Source: JALZAQ01 sp038253885 (lineage in GTDB: Bacteria; Gemmatimonadota; Gemmatimonadetes; Gemmatimonadales; Gemmatimonadaceae). Taken from it: a DNA stretch of 30,421 nucleotides. Position numbers and translations under genes: made by a program. The first letter of the stretch is position 1; each line of letters opens with the position of its first letter. The DNA is taken from contig JBBSGP010000036.1 in assembly GCA_038253885.1 (NCBI GenBank), positions 1 through 30,421 on the forward strand. The letters are read 5' to 3'. Of this stretch, positions 4,606 to 12,626 are shown one piece after another. The notes under the pieces were generated by a model, which made no database searches, was not told where the DNA came from, and saw only the letters and a program-made list of their open reading frames with translations.

Positions 4606-7600
4606 CTAACAGGGTGTCGTCTTGGTCCCGGTCTGGCTCGTCTCGCTCGAAGTTGCCGAGTCGTTCCAGTTGGAGATCACGCCGTACACCCGGAAATATC
4701 GCGTAATGCCCGTGCCGGTAAAACAGACGGGGAGGCTGGTTGCGGTCGTCGGACTCTCTGAGGCCTCGCCGAAGCCGGCGCCGCCACCGGTGGTGGAGAT
4801 CTCGACGTGCCAGGTGACGCCTGCCGGGGTCCCGATACCGGGCGTCCAGCTGGTCTCCCAGCCGCCGGCCGACACCGTCACCGCGAGCCCTGTGGGCGTC
4901 GGCAGCGTGTACTTCGGGATCGTGGTCGAGAACGACGTCGTCTTCGCGCTCTCGAGGCCCGCCTTCACGTGGCTGTACTGCCAGGTCACCGCGCCCTCGT
5001 TCGAGGTCATCCCGTTGTGGCGGAGAGACTGCGCACCAAGGGCGAACGGCCCCAGGTCGCTCCCGAAGACTGCTCCGTTCTTGTAGACGCGGATGGTGGC
5101 CGTCGCATCGGTCACGGTCACCGAGTTGACGACGCCGAAGGGCGAGCCGGTGTCGATCGAGGTGTTGCTCGCAGCGGACGGCGCCGTGGGAGGCGAGCCG
5201 CCGCCCACCGGCGTCGAGACGCCACCCACGGAGCTCGTGCCGGAGAAGGCCGACTGGATGTGGCTGAGCCCCGGGATCGCGACTGCGAACTGGTCGCCCC
5301 AGAGGTTCCTGCCGACGATCACTCCCACCGCGAAGAGGCGCCCGCGCAGAGGGGATCCGTTGTCCGTGATCCCGTCGCCGGCAAAAGCCACGTTTCTGTC
5401 GGCGTACTGCGTCGTGTAGATCGCCGCACCGTCGCCAATCTGGAGCCACGGCCACTGCAGGACGGTCTTCACCTTCCAGATCCGGATCCCGGTCGACCAC
5501 GCATCGCGCAGCTTCTCGGCCAGGTGCTTCGCCTCCGCTGCGTCGTTCCACTGGCAGAGCGTATCGCTCAGCGTGATGATGTCGAAGAGGTTGGCACGGC
5601 CCGATCCGAGAAGAGCTTGGTAGTCGGTCGTCACCACCTCGTTCGAGAACGTCTTCGTCACCGGGTCATATCCGTACTTCACGTCGATCGTCGGCATGCG
5701 GCGATCGGCGCCGGTCGACGTGTCCAGGGTCACGATCTGGCGATCATCGAAGATGGCGCTCACGGCGATGTCGCCATACACCTGGGCGTAGTTGATCCGC
5801 CCCTGCTCCCAGGAGAGGACGCCGCCGCAGTGGAGCGCGATCTCCTTCAGGGTGTCGAGCGCGATCTGACCGTCCGCGTTGGCGAGCTTCGCCGTGGTGA
5901 GACGGCCGGTCGCACTCGGCACATTGCCGCGGTAGCGAGCCGGCACCTGCGCCTGATTCACCACGAGGTCGGAGTAGACGGAGGCGAAATCGACGGCCGT
6001 ATACTGCAGATCGTTTCGCTTGTACACGTCGCTGTGCAGCTCGAAGGTGTCACCAGCTGAGGGAGCACCGGTGCCTGAATCCACCGTGACGGTAAACGTC
6101 CCTCCCGTGTTGCCCGACAGGATCGGGGTGAAACTGGCTCCGGTGAGTCCTCCGCTTGTGAAGAGGACGCGGAAATTCTGGAGTGCACCGGCCACCCAGG
6201 GCGAGCTGGCCGAGTTGATCGTCATCACTGTGCCGGCGACGGACGCGCTGCCAACGGCGCCCGAATAGAAGTACGTCTCCGTCTTCGGCGGCACGAGCAC
6301 TTTGAGTCGATCGAGTCCCGACAGGAAAGTGAAGTCGACCTCACCGTCCTGTGCGTCGCGCGACTCCATGCGGAAGCTCGTGATGTAGACGCGCTTCCCA
6401 CTTGCTCGGTTGACCCCGTACACCTGCGCTTCGACCGCGGACGGCGCGTAGTCGGACGCGAGCTTCGTGGCGAGGTCCCGCGCGTCGTTGGTGAGCTTGA
6501 GCATAGGCAGCTTGAGCTCTGCGACGCCGACGTCGCCGGTTGCGGGATCGGCGGTGAACTGCGCATCGAAGTCTTTTAGGTACTTGTACGTCGCATACCG
6601 CGTGCGGGCGATCATGGCCCACGCCTGGAGAGAGGGCGTCGTGTACTTGGTTCCCCCGCCACCAGCCGTAAACGTCGCTGTCAGCTCGTAGTACCGGTAA
6701 TAGAATGAGGAGGTCAGCACGAAGCCGTCGTAGATGCCCCCGATCGACGTCCAGCTCGTGCCGTTGGCTGAGCCGCGGAGGCTGTAGCTCAAGCTCGAGC
6801 CTGCCGGCGTCCAATCGTCGAGGCGGATTTCGACGTCGGTCGTCGGTGTGGCGCCCATGTCGAGCACCTTCACCAGCACCGCGGATGTCGCAGAGTAGGT
6901 CTGGACGTTGAGCTTGAAGTAGGGCTGGTCCCAGTCCACGACGCTCGAGTACTCCGCGTCGTCCGGTGTGGGGAAGCGCCGTGACAGGCCGGTATACCCA
7001 CCGCTCACGGCGATCGCCCCGTAACCGGGCACCGCGCCGACTGAGAGGTAGGGAAGGGCGTTGTGCGCGAGATCGAGCGGCGAATAGGGTGAGGCTGCAG
7101 GGTCGTAGGGGCCGTGGCTCCGGGCGAGCCCCGAATTCGCCTTCCAGAACGTTGTCGGATCGTAGGCCGCCGCCGTCGCGCGCGCGATGCAGCCGAGGTA
7201 GGCCGAGTTGGGAAAGAGACCACCAAACGTGAGCCCCACAGAAAATCCCTTCGGAACGGACAGATGAGACAGCCGGCGGCTGTTGGCATCCACCGTGACG
7301 GTAGCTTCGCGGAGTGCGCCGGCATTCGTCCGGCCCGCCCCGGTCGTTGTATTCACCGTCCCGGGTGAGAAGATCATTCCCGCGGGGAAGGAAAGCACCT
7401 TCACGCCGCGACCCAGGGGCAGAGCCCCGACCGTGAATGACGAGCCCATGGGTACACGGCGCCACAGGTCGTCGAACTGATAGAGCGCGACGGTCACCGG
7501 CCCGAGGTACGGGAACATGGTCCCGTCGCGCCCCATCGTGATCTCAAGGCTCGCGAGGGTGAGCGGCACGGGATAGCTGGACGGATCCGGCCAGAAGTCG

Positions 7601-7905
7601 AAGATGTATTCCTCGGGGGCGCGCTGCGAGGAGTTTGACACGAAGTGGTTGCTCGACACCGTGTTCGCTTGCTGGAAGAGCACGGCCGCTGTCGGCGCCA
7701 TGGTCACCACTCCCGCCTCCGATGCCACGAGAGTGGCGGGCGGGTTCCAGTCCGCCTTCGCACTCGCGATCGCGCCCCGCTCGATCGCGCAGAGATCCAC
7801 CTCGAGGTCGAAGCACGGATTCAGCCGGTGGCAGGCCTGGACGATCGGTGCCCAGGCAGGGCCGGCGGCATCTGGGCGTCGGGGAGGGGCGCCGCTCGTC
7901 GCCAT
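4606..7905 (-). CDS. Large tail-tip / host-specificity protein
   Basis: This 1099-residue virion protein is the last tail gene. The N-terminus has a Cys cluster (residues 25-39), then a beta-rich region at about 110-235. At about 325-430 is a segment resembling an F5/8 type C (discoidin) domain, with SYSLRGSANGTSWTSIGGIY. At about 440-930 is a hub-like region with LKLPMLKLTNDARDLATKL, LKEIALHCGGVLSWE and WLQIGDGAAIYT, reminiscent of phage baseplate-hub/gpJ-type proteins. The C-terminus (about 985-1099) looks like fibronectin-III or Ig-like modules (PTPTGLAVTVSAGG, YFRVYGVISNW). It probably forms the tip and contacts the receptor. The ATG at 7903-7905 lies four bases after the upstream TAG. 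The domain borders are approximate. Confidence 0.75.
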   Translation of the reverse strand: MATSGAPPRRPDAAGPAWAPIVQACHRLNPCFDLEVDLCAIERGAIASAKADWNPPATLVASEAGVVTMAPTAAVLFQQANTVSSNHFVSNSSQRAPEEYIFDFWPDPSSYPVPLTLASLEITMGRDGTMFPYLGPVTVALYQFDDLWRRVPMGSSFTVGALPLGRGVKVLSFPAGMIFSPGTVNTTTGAGRTNAGALREATVTVDANSRRLSHLSVPKGFSVGLTFGGLFPNSAYLGCIARATAAAYDPTTFWKANSGLARSHGPYDPAASPYSPLDLAHNALPYLSVGAVPGYGAIAVSGGYTGLSRRFPTPDDAEYSSVVDWDQPYFKLNVQTYSATSAVLVKVLDMGATPTTDVEIRLDDWTPAGSSLSYSLRGSANGTSWTSIGGIYDGFVLTSSFYYRYYELTATFTAGGGGTKYTTPSLQAWAMIARTRYATYKYLKDFDAQFTADPATGDVGVAELKLPMLKLTNDARDLATKLASDYAPSAVEAQVYGVNRASGKRVYITSFRMESRDAQDGEVDFTFLSGLDRLKVLVPPKTETYFYSGAVGSASVAGTVMTINSASSPWVAGALQNFRVLFTSGGLTGASFTPILSGNTGGTFTVTVDSGTGAPSAGDTFELHSDVYKRNDLQYTAVDFASVYSDLVVNQAQVPARYRGNVPSATGRLTTAKLANADGQIALDTLKEIALHCGGVLSWEQGRINYAQVYGDIAVSAIFDDRQIVTLDTSTGADRRMPTIDVKYGYDPVTKTFSNEVVTTDYQALLGSGRANLFDIITLSDTLCQWNDAAEAKHLAEKLRDAWSTGIRIWKVKTVLQWPWLQIGDGAAIYTTQYADRNVAFAGDGITDNGSPLRGRLFAVGVIVGRNLWGDQFAVAIPGLSHIQSAFSGTSSVGGVSTPVGGGSPPTAPSAASNTSIDTGSPFGVVNSVTVTDATATIRVYKNGAVFGSDLGPFALGAQSLRHNGMTSNEGAVTWQYSHVKAGLESAKTTSFSTTIPKYTLPTPTGLAVTVSAGGWETSWTPGIGTPAGVTWHVEISTTGGGAGFGEASESPTTATSLPVCFTGTGITRYFRVYGVISNWNDSATSSETSQTGTKTTPC

Positions 7906-7909
7906 GGCC

Positions 7910-8773
7910 CTAGATGAACCGCTGGGGAATCACTTCCTCGAGATCCAGCTGCACAGTGCGATGGTAGGGGTTCACCTCTGGCACGTACTCGGTGTCGCCG
8001 GGGAGCTGCAGCATCGCGAGCAGCGACGAGCCGTTCGTATCCGAGTCGTCCAGGCAGAACCAGACCGGAGCGTTGTAGTCGCAGATCCGGTTGATCTCCG
8101 TCTGCACGGCGGCGTAGTTGCCGCCGTCGACAGTGATGTCGATCTTCACGAGCCGCGGGCGCCACAGATTGCCCTTCACGCGGACGCCGCCCTTCGAGAC
8201 TTCATTCCGGATGAACCGCGCGGCACGGCGGTAGTCATACGCGCCCGGGGCGTTGAAGAGCTCGCTCGAGCGGTACGGGAGACCGACGTGAAGCCCGGTT
8301 ACTGTGGGAGCAACCCCGGCCCCACCGGCCGCGAAGCGGAACCGGACGTAGTTCCAGGAGCCGCTCCCCCCGTGGCCCTTCCACCAGACACCCTCGGGCG
8401 TCGAGCAGCCGTTGGCATCGCCGGGGAGACCGCCGGCCGTCGCCGGGATGACGGAGGTGAAGATCGTCGACCAACTGACGTTGTCGTTCGAGACTTCTCC
8501 GACGATCGTTTTTCCCGCCCAGTTGTGACCCCGGTCCAGGATCACGATGGTGCTCGCGACGTTGACCGCGGCGGCTGTCGCGTTCAGAAGGATCTTGCGA
8601 TCGACGTTCGTGGTGGTGGGGGACCACGACGTGAGATCGCGGAGGTTATCCGCCACGCGCCACACCTCTCGACCCGCCGCATCGTCCGCATCCGGGTTGG
8701 AGAGCACGAGCGAGCGGTTCAGAATGGTCGTATCGACCAGGTTGTCCGTGAGAAGGAGCGGCTTGTTGGCCAT
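7910..8773 (-). CDS. Distal tail protein with discoidin-like N-terminal half
   Basis: The 287-residue product follows the tape-measure gene with a TGATG overlap, the usual position of a distal tail protein. Residues about 40-165 contain VGEVSNDNVSWSTIF and WNYVRFRFAAGG, which fit an F5/8 type C-like beta-sandwich, often a carbohydrate binder. Residues about 170-287 (FIRNEVSKGGVRVKGNL ... VQLDLEEV) look like the tail-ring part. It likely links the tail tube to the tail-tip protein. The assignment rests on gene order and motif style, not on a named family hit. Confidence 0.6.
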   Translation of the reverse strand: MANKPLLLTDNLVDTTILNRSLVLSNPDADDAAGREVWRVADNLRDLTSWSPTTTNVDRKILLNATAAAVNVASTIVILDRGHNWAGKTIVGEVSNDNVSWSTIFTSVIPATAGGLPGDANGCSTPEGVWWKGHGGSGSWNYVRFRFAAGGAGVAPTVTGLHVGLPYRSSELFNAPGAYDYRRAARFIRNEVSKGGVRVKGNLWRPRLVKIDITVDGGNYAAVQTEINRICDYNAPVWFCLDDSDTNGSSLLAMLQLPGDTEYVPEVNPYHRTVQLDLEEVIPQRFI

Positions 8774-10536
8774 CAGAGCGTCATCCGGATGGGCTGCGAC
8801 TTGTCGATCAGGCGCTGGACCTTCTGCCGGATCTGGGCGATCTGCCGACCATCCGCGTCCTTTTGCAGGACAACGATCTCGATCTTGAGCGGCTGAGACT
8901 GGGCGGCGGCGCCGACCGCTGTGCCGGGGCTCACGTTGCCGGTGTTCCCGCCGCTGCCGCTCCCACCACCTCCGCTCCCACCGCCACCACCGCCTCCGAT
9001 GCCGCCGAGGGAAGCCACCTTGTTCGCGCCGGTGAAGAACCCGGCTGCCGCTGCAGCGTGGAGTGCGGCCTGTGGGAAGTTGAAGTCGGCGAGTGCGCCG
9101 ATCGCCTTCTGCGCCTGCTCGATCCCGCGCATCTGGAGAGCGGCGACGATCGGCTCGGCCGCAGCCCGCTTGAGGACCTTGCCGACGTTCTCGTGGCCGG
9201 AGATGAGTGCCTGGAGTCCCTTCTGTGTGGAGTTGGCGATCGCAGCGTGGGCAGCATCGGAGATCGACTCAAGGCTCCCGAACTGCTTCTTCGCGTTCTC
9301 GCCGACCAGGAATAGCGCCTCGTTCATCCCGTGGATCGCAAACGTCACCGTATCGATGCTGGTGACCATCGGCGTGATCGCCGACGACATATCGTCCTGG
9401 ACAGCTTTGATCCGGACAAAGGTGATCGTCTTGTCCGGAGCGGCATTCTCGGGCTGGAGGTTGGGCTTGAACTTTTCCAGGATGCGTTGCTGCTCGAGGT
9501 GGCGAGTCTCCCGGATCGTTTCGAGCTGTTTCTCGAGCTGGCGCTGCTCCGTGTTCAACGCCTTCTGCAGCGTTTCGTGGTTTAGGTTCGAGTGTCGGGA
9601 CTGCTCGCGGAGCGCTTCGAGACGGCCTTGCGCGACAGCGAGGGCGATCCGATCAGACCGGAGCGTCATCTCCCCAAAGACATTGCGTCGTGACTCGAGC
9701 TGGACCACCTCAGCCATGGCGGCAGCGCGCCGGGCTGTGAGGTCACCTCCGACCTCCTCGTCTCGGTTGCGCTTGGTCGTTTCGCGCGCGATGACGCCCA
9801 TTTCATCTGCGATGTGCTGAAAGAGCTCGAGCTTCTTCTGAAGGTCGATAATCCCGCCGGGGTCGCGCGCGGTTGTGACCGTGCGGCCCGTTCCGCCTCC
9901 CATCGCGTCCAGCTCGGTGCTCGACACCGTGTCGGCCTGCTTGCGCGCGATCTCGGCGCGGAGTCGCGCGACGTTGCTCTCGGCCTGCGAGAGCGAGATG
10001 CCGGCGACGTCGGAGCGACCCAGTGCCTTGACTCGGGCGACGTTATCCTCCGCCGCCTTGGTCATCTCCTCCATCTCGCGCTTCGAGTCCTCGATCAGCT
10101 TGCGGATCGCGAGCGCAGAGAGCGCCACGGCCATGACGACCACGCCGCCGGCGCCGAAGGCGAACGCCAGCGAGTCCGCGCCGCGCAGGATGTGATCGAT
10201 CCCTCCCTCGAACCCCTTCGTGGAGTCGCCGAGGGAGGAGAAACCGAGCGCGATGTTTTCTGTCGCCCGATGCGCGCGATGGTCGAGGCGGTCGATCCGA
10301 TTCTCGGTGCGGTTAACGACGGCATCCAGCTTCTCGAACTGCTGCGGCGAGGCTCCAACTGCCTGAGCCATCTCCCGCACGGCGGACGCTTCGGACTTCC
10401 ACGCCGAGACCGCTTTCTGGTTATGGACGTTCAGGGCGCGCGTCATGCCCTCGAGCGCCGAGATTGCTTCGGCGACCTTGGCCTTCGCGTCGGCGTTGTC
10501 GCCGAGGATGCGGACGGTGACCTGCGGTTCAGACAC
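8773..10536 (-). CDS. Tail length tape-measure protein
   Basis: The 587-residue protein is mostly long charged helix, typical of tape-measure proteins that set tail length and help DNA entry. Residues 1-120 are coiled-coil-like. One strong hydrophobic segment lies at about 122-145 (LAFAFGAGGVVVMAVALSAL). A long coiled coil spans about 150-350. Near the C-terminus is a very Gly-rich stretch (about 510-545). It follows the G/GT chaperones, as in lambda. The start is GTG 10534-10536 with AAGGAG upstream, overlapping the end of the GT frame by eight bases. At about 1.5 angstroms per residue the tail would be on the order of 85-90 nm, an inference from the known rule. Confidence 0.85.
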   Translation of the reverse strand: MSEPQVTVRILGDNADAKAKVAEAISALEGMTRALNVHNQKAVSAWKSEASAVREMAQAVGASPQQFEKLDAVVNRTENRIDRLDHRAHRATENIALGFSSLGDSTKGFEGGIDHILRGADSLAFAFGAGGVVVMAVALSALAIRKLIEDSKREMEEMTKAAEDNVARVKALGRSDVAGISLSQAESNVARLRAEIARKQADTVSSTELDAMGGGTGRTVTTARDPGGIIDLQKKLELFQHIADEMGVIARETTKRNRDEEVGGDLTARRAAAMAEVVQLESRRNVFGEMTLRSDRIALAVAQGRLEALREQSRHSNLNHETLQKALNTEQRQLEKQLETIRETRHLEQQRILEKFKPNLQPENAAPDKTITFVRIKAVQDDMSSAITPMVTSIDTVTFAIHGMNEALFLVGENAKKQFGSLESISDAAHAAIANSTQKGLQALISGHENVGKVLKRAAAEPIVAALQMRGIEQAQKAIGALADFNFPQAALHAAAAAGFFTGANKVASLGGIGGGGGGGSGGGGSGSGGNTGNVSPGTAVGAAAQSQPLKIEIVVLQKDADGRQIAQIRQKVQRLIDKSQPIRMTL

Positions 10537-11247
10537 TCTTCTGAATCTCCTTCAGCTTGTCGCGGTCCAGTGCAGCTATCTCGCTCGCGATCACGGAAAA
10601 CACCTCGTAGAGCAGCGGGTCACGCCGGCCCGGAGGCCATTCGGAAAGCTCCTTGACCAACCAAAACGCATTCATCCACCGCCAGACGTCCGGTTCGGTC
10701 GCCACAGTCGCCCACGGGCAGCGATCGAACACGAGCGGGCGCCTGCTGATTCCGTCGCCGATCGTCCCCATCCCGATCTGGTGCAGGCCTGGCCGCGCCT
10801 CACGCTCGTGGCCGGGCAGCCCGCACCGCAGGCGGTCCCGTGTTACCTCGCTGCAGGAGCCGCAGGTGAGACCGCCGAACTGCTCGTGCCGCCCGAGACG
10901 GACGGCGAGTCGGAGTTTTTTTCCGCGTTCTCCTGGAGACGCGTGCGCTCGTAGAGTCGGGTGAAGACGTAGGTGACGAGTTCGGCCGGGAGCGAGCGGA
11001 AGTGCAGCTCATCCTTCATGCTGAACGGCACTTCGTTGCCGGCCTCGTTGTACATCGTGAGACCTTCCAGGCGGATGAGCTGCTGTTTCACACAGGCTGT
11101 GCTGCCGAAGTGCATCTCGTTGCCGAAGGCGTCATGCCAGCGAGCCGCCTCTTCAACATCCAGAGGGCGGACGACCGCGACGACACCGGGCAGGCCGGCG
11201 TCATCGAGGGGGAGGCGAAGCTCGTTGGCGAGAATGGGGAGTCGCAT
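10529..11247 (-). CDS. Tail assembly chaperone, -1 frameshift product (gpGT-like)
   Basis: If ribosomes slip back one base at A_AAA_AAC (10915-10921), the first 111 residues of the G-like protein are joined to 128 further residues, giving about 239. The -1 frame is open from the slippery site to TGA at 10529-10531 and looks fully coding. It carries a possible zinc site, C-x2-C-x10-C ... H (LTCGSCSEV ... RCGLPGH), and then helices such as VWRWMNAFWLVKELSEW. The apparent ATG start at 10771 inside this frame is probably not used. In lambda, G and GT chaperones coat the tape measure during tail assembly. Confidence 0.8.
10843..11247 (-). CDS. Tail assembly chaperone, zero-frame product (gpG-like)
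   Basis: A 134-residue protein lies between the tail tube and tape-measure genes, exactly where lambda has G. It begins MRLPILANELRL and has a charged helical body (SLPAELVTYVFTRLYERTRL). The tail after residue 111 is Ser/Ala/Pro-rich and low-complexity (DSPSVSGGTSSSAVSPAAPAAR), as expected for sequence whose main role is to carry a frameshift site. Codons 109-111 form GAA AAA AAC, a -1 slippery site. The ATG at 11245-11247 lies two bases after the tail-tube stop. Confidence 0.8.
   Translation of the reverse strand: MRLPILANELRLPLDDAGLPGVVAVVRPLDVEEAARWHDAFGNEMHFGSTACVKQQLIRLEGLTMYNEAGNEVPFSMKDELHFRSLPAELVTYVFTRLYERTRLQENAEKNSDSPSVSGGTSSSAVSPAAPAAR
10888..10921 (-). promoter_or_regulatory. 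Programmed -1 ribosomal frameshift signal
   Basis: On the minus strand the heptamer A AAA AAC (10921 to 10915) is in the correct zero-frame phase. After an 8-base spacer (10907-10914) a seven-pair hairpin follows: GCCGTCC (10900-10906) with GGGCGGC (10888-10894), loop GTCTC, one G.U pair. Heptamer phase, spacer length and stem all match classical -1 frameshift signals. Confidence 0.85.
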
Positions 11248-11249
11248 GG

Positions 11250-12245
11250 TTAGCTATGCTGCCAGGTGATGGCGTCGTTCGCCGCCGGTGAGGAATCGTG
11301 AAGGATCCCGCTCATCTTGATGACAAGGAGTCCCGCGTCGTCTGCGGGTTTCACGGTGTGGAGGTGCATGCCGCCCGCCGTGAACGTGCTCTTGTTGTAC
11401 TGCGTGCCGCCGAGCACCCAGTTCAGCACCGACTGTGTGCCGTTCCGGATCAGCGACTCAAAGTTCTTGGTCGCGTTCAGCTCCTCTTCCACGGTCGCGG
11501 TGAACTCGATCTTGCGAGCACGAACGGCATAGAACGCGGCGAGTCCCCCCGTGCCGAGCACCGAGGGCCGCTGCGGCACCTCGTTCGTGATCGTGCAGGA
11601 GAAATCGCGACAGATCGACGTCGTGAAGCCGTCAATGTTCAGCGTCGCGTTGGCGGCCAGAGGCGGCTGTTGGCCCCCAAACGTGGGCGACGCCGGAATG
11701 GCCGCGTCGCTGAACGTCGCGGGGTAGAGGCCCTTGGTGTTCGCCTTCAGGAGCACCGGCGTTCCCGCGGACCAGCTGATCGTGATCGAGTCCGCCACAC
11801 ATCCCAGGAGCTTCCGGAGGACGCCGTCCTGGTAGTAGTACTGCGTCATCGTCTGCTGGCCACCCGGCGCAACGGGTTTGTACGTGATGACCTCCGCGCC
11901 CGCTCCGCCGCTGAACACGGAGCTGAATCCGCCGGCGACCATCACCGGGTCGATGTCGGGCTTGACGGTGCCACTGAATGCGGCCCCGGTGCGACTGCCG
12001 CGGACCTGGACTTCGTAGTTCCACATCCCGAACGGACCCTGTGGGGTGAGGTGGTACGAGGCAGTGAGTGCGGCGCCGGCCACGAGTTTGTCGCGCGGGG
12101 TCTTGAAGGCGAAATCCGAATCGGGCACGAACGGCTGCAGGATCTGCAGTGTGTCCGCAGCGGCGGTGGGAGCGGCGTCGGTGCCGCTCGTGGACTCCAC
12201 CTTGGTCAGGAGGAGTGCGGCGAGTGCGTTACGGTTACCGGGCAT
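11250..12245 (-). CDS. Major tail tube protein
   Basis: The 331-residue beta-rich protein lies between the tail terminator block and the chaperones, the standard position of the tail tube. The N-terminus (NRNALAALLLTKVESTSGTD) and the segment KIEFTATVEEEL are in keeping with siphovirus tail-tube proteins. The length is larger than lambda gpV, so an extra surface domain within the C-terminal half is possible. The ATG at 12243-12245 has GGAG nine bases upstream. The next gene begins two bases after its stop. The call rests on gene order and composition. Confidence 0.7.
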   Translation of the reverse strand: MPGNRNALAALLLTKVESTSGTDAAPTAAADTLQILQPFVPDSDFAFKTPRDKLVAGAALTASYHLTPQGPFGMWNYEVQVRGSRTGAAFSGTVKPDIDPVMVAGGFSSVFSGGAGAEVITYKPVAPGGQQTMTQYYYQDGVLRKLLGCVADSITISWSAGTPVLLKANTKGLYPATFSDAAIPASPTFGGQQPPLAANATLNIDGFTTSICRDFSCTITNEVPQRPSVLGTGGLAAFYAVRARKIEFTATVEEELNATKNFESLIRNGTQSVLNWVLGGTQYNKSTFTAGGMHLHTVKPADDAGLLVIKMSGILHDSSPAANDAITWQHS

Positions 12246-12275
12246 CGAAGGGCTCCAGAGGGACGGGTGGTGGGG

Positions 12276-12626
12276 TTACGGGATAACGGGATAGCGCCAG
12301 TTGAGCGGGAGCTGCGCCTTGAAGACCGTGGCGAGGGTGACGCCGTTCGCGGCCGCGAGCGTCGCGAGATCCGCGACGTCGTCCTGGTCGAACGTGTGGA
12401 CCCACGCGGCGCGCGGATTCAGGACGCCGGCGTCCTCGAGCATGGGTTGCCCCAGCACGAGGCCTGTGCGTGCGAACACCTGCGCCTGGACCTGCGCGAC
12501 TTTGGTGGCCGGAACGACGACGAAGCGCGTCGTCGCGACACGAGGACCGGAGGCCGGCGTGAGGGAGACCGCCGACGTATCCGGCGCAGCGGGAGCGGCC
12601 AGGTCCACCGAGAGAGGAATGGTCAC
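12276..12626 (-). CDS. Small tail-region hypothetical protein
   Basis: A 116-residue protein begins at GTG 12624-12626 in a GTGA overlap with the tail-terminator gene. The first third is Ala/Pro/Ser-rich. The remainder has a helix-strand pattern ending FKAQLPLNWRYPVIP. It sits between the tail terminator and the tail tube and may be a tail completion or minor virion factor. I recognise no family. A longer in-frame ORF up to 12704 lies inside the previous gene in a shadow frame. Confidence 0.6.
   Translation of the reverse strand: MTIPLSVDLAAPAAPDTSAVSLTPASGPRVATTRFVVVPATKVAQVQAQVFARTGLVLGQPMLEDAGVLNPRAAWVHTFDQDDVADLATLAAANGVTLATVFKAQLPLNWRYPVIP

Noticed and set aside
4807..8896. Long plus-strand ORFs of 417 and 430 residues opposite the tail genes
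   Set aside because: Both are fully antisense to well-supported tail genes and have typical shadow composition.
10529..10771. Independent 80-residue gene starting at ATG 10771
   Set aside because: The frame is open and coding-like far upstream of that ATG, back to the slippery site, so it is the C-terminal part of the frameshift product.
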